From Acidobacteriota bacterium (lineage in GTDB: Bacteria > Acidobacteriota > Terriglobia > Bryobacterales > Bryobacteraceae): DNA of 40,661 bases. The position numbers and the translations under genes were made by a program. Shown piece after piece: positions 34,446 through 40,661 of this stretch (position 1 is the first letter of the stretch; each line of letters begins with the position of its first letter). A model generated the notes under the pieces. That model saw only the letters and a list, made by a program, of their open reading frames with translations. It was not told where the DNA came from and ran no database searches. The stretch spans positions 1 to 40,661 of the forward strand of contig JAEZIJ010000083.1 of NCBI GenBank assembly GCA_023436715.1, given 5' to 3'.

Positions 34446-35369
34446 GTGGAGTTCAAGGAAGTGCGCAGCCTCGTGGTTCTCTCGAAATTGGGGAGTATTT
34501 CCCTCACTGCGGAACAACTCCACTTGAGCCCGGCAGCCATCCACAAACAGTTGAAGACTCTGGAGAAGGAACTGGGCGTTCAACTCTATGAGAAGGTGGG
34601 ACAGCGTCTTCAGATTACCCCGCCTTGCGAAGCCCTCATCCCGTATCTCAAAGACCTTCTGGCCGAATATGATTCCGCCCTGGCTGCTATCGAGGAATGG
34701 AAGGGCCTGAAAAAGGGTGTGGTGCGCATCGGCAGTGGACCCACGAGCTACCTCTTGCCCGCGATCCTGAAGAAATTCCGCCGTGAAAACCCCAATGTAG
34801 AGCTTGTCGTCGAGACGGGGAATACACCAGTCCTTCTGGAGAGCCTGAGCAGGGGCTCGCTGGATCTGGCTCTTCTGGTTTCCACCGGTATCCCGGAATC
34901 GGAAGAATTCTCGACTGAGATGCATTGGGACTTTGAAATGGTCCTTGTTTCGAACGTGCGCGAGAGCCAGCGGCGGACGCGCCTCTCCGACCTGAAAGGG
35001 CTTCCTTTTATCCTCTATCGCGAAGGGTCGCGCATGCAGCAGTGCGTCGACAAGTATTTCGCCGCGCACGGCTTCGAACCCGACGTCACCATGCGCTTCG
35101 ACAACGCCGAATTTATCCGCGTCATGGTGGGAACAGGACTCGGCGTTGCCATGCTCCCCCTGTGGATTGTAGATAAAGATGTGAAAGAGGGGAGCCTGCA
35201 CATAATGCACCGCGCCGAGCCCCCGTTTTACTCGAAGCTTGTGCTCGTCAGACGGCGGTTGGGCCACGTGTCACGCCCCGTACAGGCCTTCCTTGAAACT
35301 GCGCGCGGCCTCAACTCCAGGAGTCTGCGTCTGCTGACAATGTCTGGTAGTCCGCCTGCATGTCACTGA
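34446..35369 (+). CDS. LysR-family transcriptional regulator 2
   Basis: 307 residues, start GTG 34446. The N-terminal winged helix-turn-helix includes LTAEQLHLSPAAIHKQLKTL, nearly the same recognition region as LysR 1. The effector domain contains IGSGPTSYLLPAILKKFRR, LVVETGNTPVLLESL and GLGVAMLPLWIVDKDV. It is colinear with LysR 1 throughout, and the conserved helix-turn-helix suggests that both read similar sites. It is divergent from the Gfo/Idh-isomerase pair across a 178-bp region that carries one 19-bp dyad, so that dyad is its most likely operator. No clear ribosome-binding site precedes the GTG. The effector is probably a sugar acid or related metabolite (inference). Confidence 0.88.
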   Translation: MEFKEVRSLVVLSKLGSISLTAEQLHLSPAAIHKQLKTLEKELGVQLYEKVGQRLQITPPCEALIPYLKDLLAEYDSALAAIEEWKGLKKGVVRIGSGPTSYLLPAILKKFRRENPNVELVVETGNTPVLLESLSRGSLDLALLVSTGIPESEEFSTEMHWDFEMVLVSNVRESQRRTRLSDLKGLPFILYREGSRMQQCVDKYFAAHGFEPDVTMRFDNAEFIRVMVGTGLGVAMLPLWIVDKDVKEGSLHIMHRAEPPFYSKLVLVRRRLGHVSRPVQAFLETARGLNSRSLRLLTMSGSPPACH

Positions 35370-35806
35370 AAAGGAAGGCATGCCAGGTCCCGCAACGAAC
35401 TACCCCAGTACTACTACCCCGGTACTGATTACCACCATATGCGCCATCTCTCCACTCACCCTCTACCCCCATTACCCTCACGTGAGCACCCACCAAGGAC
35501 CCCTCGGTAAACCCGCACCTAAGGGCTAAGAGAATCCTAGTAATTCTAGTACTATTCCTTGAGAGTACTCCTGGGTTGGAGTTCCTCAACGGACGTTGGC
35601 TTCTACGTTCCTGTCCATACCCGCCCAGCCGTTCTTACCCGTGTTAATCGGATTCGGGGTAGAACCGCTGCTATCGGGAAGTTCATGGCAGATCCGTAAG
35701 AGCATGCAGCAACTCATACTCCTGGTGATTCCACTAACTCCTGCGACGGCTCGCTCTTTCCGGGCGCTGCAGCCAAGGCTCTCCTGAGCATTTACGAGGT
35801 GAATTG
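35370..35806. other. 437-bp intergenic leader of unusual composition
   Basis: No supported gene. The first 150 bases are C/A/T-rich and G-poor, unlike the rest of the window, and include a near-perfect direct repeat TACCCCAGTACT (35401) / TACCCCGGTACT (35415). An imperfect hairpin TTGAG...CTCAA spans 35559-35589. A 63-codon plus frame at 35596-35787 and a longer minus frame across 35586-35924 are not recognised and not called. GAGGTG at 35796-35801 is the ribosome-binding site of the next gene. It may be a long structured leader or the relic of a lost sequence. Confidence 0.4.
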
Positions 35807-38800
35807 ATGCATAAGTTAGTCCCGATGCTTGTACTCTGCCTGAGCCTTCTTCCGGCTCAGGTGACAAGCAACTCCGTAACCTACAACGCCGTGACGGACC
35901 TTCAGATACGGCCGCTTCCGCCAACGCCCCCGATGGGCCCGGCCAATACCGTCATCACCGATCCGATTTACGGCAACAAGATCGTACGCGCGACGGACAC
36001 CGGTTGTGTAACACCCGGCGCGGCGCAGCAGAACAACTGGAATGCCGACAGCACGAAGTTCTTTGTTTTCTGCCCCGGCATGACGCTGACGCTGTTCCAG
36101 TTCGATGGCGCGAACATGCGAGTGACGCCGATTCCGGGCACGATTAACCTGGGCGCGCCGTCGTTCAGCTACAACGATCCGAACCTGATGTACGGGCACG
36201 GCGCGGGCAGTCTACCGGACAATATCATCTACGAATACAATGTCGCGACGAAGGCCTACACTCCGCTGATCGACGTCTCGAAGATCGTTCCTTCCTTCCG
36301 CGGCGGTGTCGGATCGAGTTCCATTAGCGCGAACGACTGGTTTACGGTCGATTTCGACGGCATTCAGGACACGTACCACTACTGCCTCTACTACAACATC
36401 AAGACCAAGGCGTACAAAGTGCTGGATACGAACGCCGCCACCGTGAACGGCAAGCCGGTCACGTTTGACGGGCAGGCTCCAGGGTACGGCCTGCATCTGG
36501 TCAACATCGATAAGAGCGGACGTTACGTCGTGCTCAGCAAGGGCGATCGCCAGACCGGCCCGAACCTGCTGACCTGGGATACCGCCAGCGACACGTTCAA
36601 ACACATCTGGCCCTACGGCACGGGCCACAACTCGCTCGGCTGGGGATACGAAGTGAGCGGCAACGGACTGGCGGGCTACTACATGCAGTGGTTCCTGCGG
36701 CCGTTGAACGATCCCAACGCGTACACCAGGATGGCTCCGGATGTGACCACCGGCGGCTACGGCTATAAGGAAGAGCACACTTCCTGGAACAACGCCCGGC
36801 CTGACAAATTCGCACCGGTCCTGTTGGCCCTGACTCGCGACTCCTGGAGCCCCAACCCTCCCGGACCGTGGGACGACGAGATTCTCGGCGTCAGCACCGA
36901 GCCCAACCACCCGTTGGTTTATCGTTTCGGACATACATGGGCGCTGTTCGACAACACCGATTTCTGGGACCTGCCGCGCGGCAACGTCTCCGGAGACGGC
37001 AAGTACTTCATGTTCACGTCCAACTGGCGCCGCACGATCAACAACAGGCAGGACGTGTTCATCATCAAGCTGCCGCTGAACGAGAACGGAACGACTAATC
37101 CCCCGTCGAAGACCGCTACGAGCACCATCCTGACAACGTCGCCGAACCCGTCGGTTAACGGCCAGGCGGTCACGCTTCAGGCGAACGTGAATCCAGGCTC
37201 CGCCACCGGTACGGTGCAGTTCCTCGACGGAGGCGTGGCGATCGGGACGGCGATGCTGAATTCCGGCGTTGCCGCTTTCACGACGTCTTCGCTGGGAACC
37301 GGAAATCACGCGCTGACCGCTGCCTATACCGGTGATTCGTCCTACCAGGCCAGCGTGTCGGGCGCGCAGACGCAGGTGGTAAACGCGTCGAGCGGCGGCG
37401 GAACGCCCCCGACGGGGACATTGCCTCCGCCAGTGAGCTACAAGCCCGGAATGATCAACAATGGCGGATTCGAAACCGGGACGCAGGGCTGGTCCGGCTT
37501 CGGCAACTCTGCCGGTATCGACAGCACGGTGTTAGCGGCCGGCGCGAACTCGGCGAAGGTCACCGCGGACGCCAATGGCGAACGGTCGATCCAGCAGGAC
37601 ATCCGGGTATACTCCGGCGTGTTCTACAGCCTGGCGGCGTACGTCCGCACCGGCGGAGCCACTTCGGCCGCCCGCGTGGTGTGGATGAACTCCTCGGGCA
37701 AGGTGCTCGGCACTAAGGAGATGGGCGCCGTTTCCGGCAATACCGATTGGAAGGTGATGGCAGCGGGAGACTTCTCGCCGCCGGCAGCCTACACGGCACG
37801 GATCGTTCTCGGAACCGCGGCCGGCTCGGGGTCGGCCTGGTACGATGAGGTCGGCTTCTTTGCGGGACCGCCGCCCGAAGGGCAGCAGCCTCCGGTGGAT
37901 CCCGTGGATCCCCCGGTCAACCCGCCGTCCTACAGCGCGGGTATGGTTGCGAACGGCGCGTTCGACGACGGAACGGATGGCTGGCAGGGCTTCGGGAACG
38001 CCGCAACGATCGATTCTAAGACGGCCAGGATCGCGGCTGGCGGCTCGGAGAACTACATCCAGCAGGATGTCCGGGTGTATTCCGGAGTCTTCTACACACT
38101 GGCGGCGTATGTGAAAACGGCCGGGGCAACTTCGGCTGTACGGATCGTATGGCTGAACTCCAACGGGCAGGTGCTCGGCTCCACGGCACTGCCGGCGGTA
38201 TCGGGCGACACTGGCTGGAAGGTGATATCGGCGGGAGACTTCTCGCCGCAGGCAGCCTACACAGCCAGGATCGTTCTGGCGGCAGCGCCCGGCACGGGCT
38301 CGCTCTGGTTCGATCAGGTCGGCTTCTTCGCAGGCAAGATGCCGGAAGGAACGACTCCGGTTCCGCCGGAACCGTCCGTAGAGCCGCCCTCGAATTACAA
38401 CCCGGGCTTGGCTGTGAACGGCGGGTTTGAGGCTGGAACTCAGCCTTGGGACGGCCTCGGGGCCGCCGGCGGGACGCTGGATTCGTCCGTGTATCTCGAG
38501 GGCGCGAAATCGGCCAGGGTGACTGCCACCTCGTCCGAGCGCTCGATTGAGGAGACGGTCGAGGTGTACTCCGGTGTTCAGTACACGCTGAGTGTGTTTG
38601 TACGAACCGCGGGAGCGGCCTCGGTTGCCCGGATCGACTGGCTGGATATCAATGGCCGCCTTCTGAGCAGCGCGCTGCTGCCGGTGGTGTCCGGCGATAC
38701 GAACTGGAAGCAGATCTCGGTTAAGGAGTTCGCGCCTCACTCGGCTCGTAAGGCCCGGATCGTTCTGGGAACCGCCCCGGGGTCCGGCTCAGCCTGGTTC

Positions 38801-38824
38801 GATGCAGTAAGCTTCACGAAGTAA
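35807..38824 (+). CDS. Large modular secreted protein: propeller-like domain, Ig-like domain, three CBM-like repeats
   Basis: 1005 residues. ATG 35807 has GAGGTG five bases before it; a TTG one codon earlier is too close. The signal peptide is HKLVPMLVLCLSLLPAQVTS. Residues about 25-430 form a beta-rich region with recurring propeller-like turns (NKIVRATDTGC, VNIDKSGRYVVLSKGDRQ, NVSGDGKYFMFTSNWRR). An Ig-like domain of bacterial type follows at about 435-525 (GTVQFLDGGVAIGTAML, GNHALTAAYTGDSSY). Three homologous roughly 140-residue jelly-roll-like modules follow at about 545-686, 708-843 and 864-1005. Each opens with NGGFE/NGAFD and contains VYSGVxYxL and WxxxNGxxLGS-type segments, and they are joined by Pro-rich linkers. 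Such modules resemble CBM4/9-type carbohydrate-binding domains. It is likely an extracellular glycan-binding or glycan-cleaving protein; no catalytic motif was identified. Confidence 0.82.
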   Translation: MHKLVPMLVLCLSLLPAQVTSNSVTYNAVTDLQIRPLPPTPPMGPANTVITDPIYGNKIVRATDTGCVTPGAAQQNNWNADSTKFFVFCPGMTLTLFQFDGANMRVTPIPGTINLGAPSFSYNDPNLMYGHGAGSLPDNIIYEYNVATKAYTPLIDVSKIVPSFRGGVGSSSISANDWFTVDFDGIQDTYHYCLYYNIKTKAYKVLDTNAATVNGKPVTFDGQAPGYGLHLVNIDKSGRYVVLSKGDRQTGPNLLTWDTASDTFKHIWPYGTGHNSLGWGYEVSGNGLAGYYMQWFLRPLNDPNAYTRMAPDVTTGGYGYKEEHTSWNNARPDKFAPVLLALTRDSWSPNPPGPWDDEILGVSTEPNHPLVYRFGHTWALFDNTDFWDLPRGNVSGDGKYFMFTSNWRRTINNRQDVFIIKLPLNENGTTNPPSKTATSTILTTSPNPSVNGQAVTLQANVNPGSATGTVQFLDGGVAIGTAMLNSGVAAFTTSSLGTGNHALTAAYTGDSSYQASVSGAQTQVVNASSGGGTPPTGTLPPPVSYKPGMINNGGFETGTQGWSGFGNSAGIDSTVLAAGANSAKVTADANGERSIQQDIRVYSGVFYSLAAYVRTGGATSAARVVWMNSSGKVLGTKEMGAVSGNTDWKVMAAGDFSPPAAYTARIVLGTAAGSGSAWYDEVGFFAGPPPEGQQPPVDPVDPPVNPPSYSAGMVANGAFDDGTDGWQGFGNAATIDSKTARIAAGGSENYIQQDVRVYSGVFYTLAAYVKTAGATSAVRIVWLNSNGQVLGSTALPAVSGDTGWKVISAGDFSPQAAYTARIVLAAAPGTGSLWFDQVGFFAGKMPEGTTPVPPEPSVEPPSNYNPGLAVNGGFEAGTQPWDGLGAAGGTLDSSVYLEGAKSARVTATSSERSIEETVEVYSGVQYTLSVFVRTAGAASVARIDWLDINGRLLSSALLPVVSGDTNWKQISVKEFAPHSARKARIVLGTAPGSGSAWFDAVSFTK

Positions 38825-38834
38825 GCCCGCCATA

Positions 38835-38863
38835 CCAGGGCCGGTCACAACAGCCGGCCCTGG
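38835..38863 (+). terminator. GC-rich hairpin after the modular secreted protein
   Basis: CCAGGGCCGG-TCACAACAG-CCGGCCCTGG is a perfect 10-bp stem with a 9-base loop that starts ten bases after the stop codon. It has no U-tract. It shares the GGCCGG core with the hairpins at 15765, 28182 and 31774. Confidence 0.65.
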
Positions 38864-38881
38864 CCTGATAGACTACCCGGC

Positions 38882-40405
38882 ATGGTGCAGCAGATGCTCG
38901 CTCAACTGGAGCGGGCCAGACTGCGATTCGATCCTCAGGAAAGCGCGCAAACCGCAAGCCTGATAGCCGCGGTGGCGCGCGAGCGATTCTCCGATCCCGC
39001 CCTGTTGATCCGCTTCCACGAGGCCCTGCTGTTCCTTCGCGCCTACCCCGCCAATACTGAAGTGGCCCGGGAGGCCGATCTCGCACTTTTCTCCTTCGCC
39101 GAGCGAACCGCCGGAGTTCCGGGCCTGGATGAGCCGGAAATTTCGGGCATTGCGGGAACCTCGTTCTCAGCCGTGTTCAGCTATGACGTGGCACGGCAAT
39201 TGGCAGCCGTCTATCCGGGCCGGATCGACGCCGATTGGGAAGGCTATGACGTAGCGCGCCTGGCTCCGTGGCTACCGCCGGCCGTGCCCCTTGTCTATGA
39301 AGAGTCGGTCGAGGCGAATGTCCCGTATCTCGACTGGCTCCGCGCGGCGAAACCGAACGGGCAATCCGACCTCGGCTGGCTGCTCCAGCACTTGACACCC
39401 CAAGCCTACGACGCACTCGAGCTGCCGCTGCGGTGGAATCTGGGCGATTCGGAAGTCACGCGAGGCAGGGCGCGTATCCACTCCGGAAATCCGTTGTTCC
39501 TCCAGGAAGCGCCGCTCATCAAGCGGCGGGATGTATCGATCGCCGATGCCGGACCGGACTTGCCGGTGACGGCGCTAGGCCGTGACGCGGGCGCGGCTGT
39601 GATTGCGGAAACCCTCGCCACATCGGCAACCCGCTACCGGGAACTGCATGGCTTCACCTACGGCGACCCGGCACATGTGATCCGAGCCGATGCGGGCCGC
39701 GGCGTCGCTTTCTATATTTGGGGCGTACCGCCTGAGCGCAGGCTGCCGCTGCGGGCGTACCACTGCGGGCTGATCGCAAGGAATGACGTGCCGGTAGGTT
39801 ACGTGGAGACGCTGACGCTGTGCGACCGGATGGAGGTAGGGTTCAACATCTACTACACTTTCCGCGAGGGCGAGTCCGCGTGGATCTATGCGAGGCTGCT
39901 CAAGCTTTTCCGGCAGTTGGTGCCGGTGACGTGTTTTTCGGTCGATGCGTACCAGGTAGGGTACTTGAACGAAGAGGCAATTGAATCGGGCGCGTTCTGG
40001 TTTTATCGGAAGCTGGGCTTCCGTCCGGTGGAACCGGACCCCGCGCGGCTGCTGGCGATCGAGGAGCGGAGGATCGCCAAAGACCCGGCCTATAGGACGC
40101 CGCCCCGGCGCCTGCGCAGGCTGGCGGCAAGCGCCATGGTTTACGCCGAGGACCGGACCTGGGACGCGTTTCGCGTTCGGAACATTGGCCTCGCCCTCGC
40201 GCAGCGCATGACTGAGCGGCTTTCGGCGCTCTCGCTCATCCCCGGCCTGGAACAGTGGAGCGCGAACGACAAGGACGCCCTCGCGGCGATTCTGAGAGCG
40301 AAGGAGTCCGCCGAAGAGTTCGAATACGTGCGCCTCACAGCCGGGCACGCGCGTCTGTGCCAGGAAATGTTGCGGCTGGGTTGCGCCATCCCCTCGAGTT
40401 CGTAG
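38882..40405 (+). CDS. Hypothetical protein with GNAT-like C-terminal half
   Basis: 507 residues, no signal peptide or membrane segment; I do not recognise a named family. The N-terminal 150 residues are mostly helical (ALLFLRAYPANTEVAREADL). The middle contains SGIAGTSFSAVFSYDVARQL and VPLVYEESVEANVPYLDWL. The C-terminal half has a sequence reminiscent of a GNAT acetyltransferase core: HCGLIARNDVPVGYVETL, then YARLLKLFRQLVPVTCFSVD, then SGAFWFYRKLGFRPVEPDP, the last being the typical Y-x-K-L-G-F beta5-alpha4 region. An acyltransferase role is only a fold-level inference. ATG 38882 lies 57 bp after the previous stop, with a hairpin between, and no clear ribosome-binding site is visible. Its stop codon lies inside the first unit of a 49-bp tandem repeat. 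Confidence 0.7.
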   Translation: MVQQMLAQLERARLRFDPQESAQTASLIAAVARERFSDPALLIRFHEALLFLRAYPANTEVAREADLALFSFAERTAGVPGLDEPEISGIAGTSFSAVFSYDVARQLAAVYPGRIDADWEGYDVARLAPWLPPAVPLVYEESVEANVPYLDWLRAAKPNGQSDLGWLLQHLTPQAYDALELPLRWNLGDSEVTRGRARIHSGNPLFLQEAPLIKRRDVSIADAGPDLPVTALGRDAGAAVIAETLATSATRYRELHGFTYGDPAHVIRADAGRGVAFYIWGVPPERRLPLRAYHCGLIARNDVPVGYVETLTLCDRMEVGFNIYYTFREGESAWIYARLLKLFRQLVPVTCFSVDAYQVGYLNEEAIESGAFWFYRKLGFRPVEPDPARLLAIEERRIAKDPAYRTPPRRLRRLAASAMVYAEDRTWDAFRVRNIGLALAQRMTERLSALSLIPGLEQWSANDKDALAAILRAKESAEEFEYVRLTAGHARLCQEMLRLGCAIPSSS

Positions 40406-40661
40406 GCTTTGTAACAGGGCACCGCTTCAGCCGACCCGCAGCGCGATGAGTTAGTGGGCCTCGTATCAGGGCACGGCAGCCGCCCCGCAGCATCACGAGC
40501 TTGCAGGCCTCGTATCAGGGCACGGCAACTGACCCGCAGCGTCATGAGTTTGTAGGCCTCGTATCAGGGCACGGCAGCCGACCCGCAGCATCATGAGTTT
40601 GTAAGCCTCGTGACAGGGCACGGCAGCCGACCCGCAGCATCATGAGTTAGCAGGCCTCGTA
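40402..40661. repeat. 49-bp tandem repeat array, about 5.3 units, truncated by window end
   Basis: Units start at 40402, 40454, 40503, 40552, 40601 and 40650 (partial). Units 2-5 are 49 bp; unit 1 is 52 bp owing to a small insertion. Each contains CAGGGCACGGCAGCCG-like and ACCCGCAGCATCATGAGTT-like segments. Units 4 and 5 differ at very few positions, and unit 1 is the most diverged. The period is not a multiple of three and all units abut without spacers, so it is neither a coding repeat nor a CRISPR array. The array begins on the stop codon of the preceding gene. Confidence 0.9.

Noticed and set aside
40402..40661. CRISPR array
   Set aside because: The units abut with no unique spacers, a 49-bp period and gradual divergence, and no cas gene is nearby; this is a simple tandem repeat.

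Overview
The window looks like a piece of an Acidobacteriota chromosome, most plausibly Bryobacterales/Solibacter-like. This rests on family content and is an inference. GC is high. Two very long outer-membrane receptors carry an N-terminal carboxypeptidase-regulatory-like domain, many predicted enzymes carry twin-arginine signals, and one large modular secreted protein has an Ig-like domain of a type common in that phylum. I see no rRNA, tRNA, CRISPR array, intact insertion sequence or phage gene.

The layout reads as one large sugar or sugar-acid utilisation locus. 5-6451: an exported mannonate dehydratase (-) lies divergent from an operon (+) of a secreted GH38-like alpha-mannosidase, an MFS transporter and an SDR dehydrogenase. 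The operon is flanked by two gene remnants, the 3' end of a fourth GH38 gene and the 3' end of an RraA-like gene. 6682-10158: TonB-dependent receptor 1 with a textbook terminator. 10412-17307 (-): FAD oxidoreductase, two enolase-superfamily paralogues, a TIM-barrel/GATase-like hypothetical and a DUF362 protein. LysR regulator 1 is divergent from this block, and an RraA-like aldolase meets the regulator tail to tail. 19249-24473 (-): two more GH38-like genes with translationally coupled ends. 24648-31765 (+): TonB receptor 2, a TPR protein and a GH42-like lipoprotein glycosidase. 31815-34267 (-): a Tat-exported sugar isomerase/epimerase and a Gfo/Idh/MocA oxidoreductase, with LysR regulator 2 divergent. 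35807-40405 (+): a 1005-residue modular secreted protein with three carbohydrate-binding-like repeats, and a 507-residue protein with a GNAT-like C-terminal half. A 49-bp tandem repeat array begins on the stop codon of the latter gene and runs off the window.

Proposed working model (inference): oligosaccharides enter through the receptors and are trimmed in the periplasm by the GH38-like and GH42-like enzymes. The sugars are then oxidised, isomerised and dehydrated by Tat-exported oxidoreductases, isomerases and dehydratases. Products are imported by the MFS carrier and finished by SDR and RraA-type enzymes. It is unusual that so many normally cytoplasmic sugar-acid enzymes carry export signals.

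The most striking finding is regulatory. A 19-bp imperfect dyad, consensus GTTGAAAAnAwTTCAATTG, occurs four times, each time in an intergenic region. At all four sites its terminal TTG forms the start of a -35-like hexamer that lies exactly 17 bp from an nATnnT -10-like hexamer. These four promoters precede the RraA gene, TonB receptor 2, the GH42-like lipoprotein and the Gfo/Idh-isomerase pair. The dyad contains a LysR-type T-N11-A core, and two closely related LysR genes lie in the window. A second dyad, GTGAA-N6-TTCAC, lies upstream of a GH38 gene and an enolase-family gene, with a near match upstream of the mannonate dehydratase.
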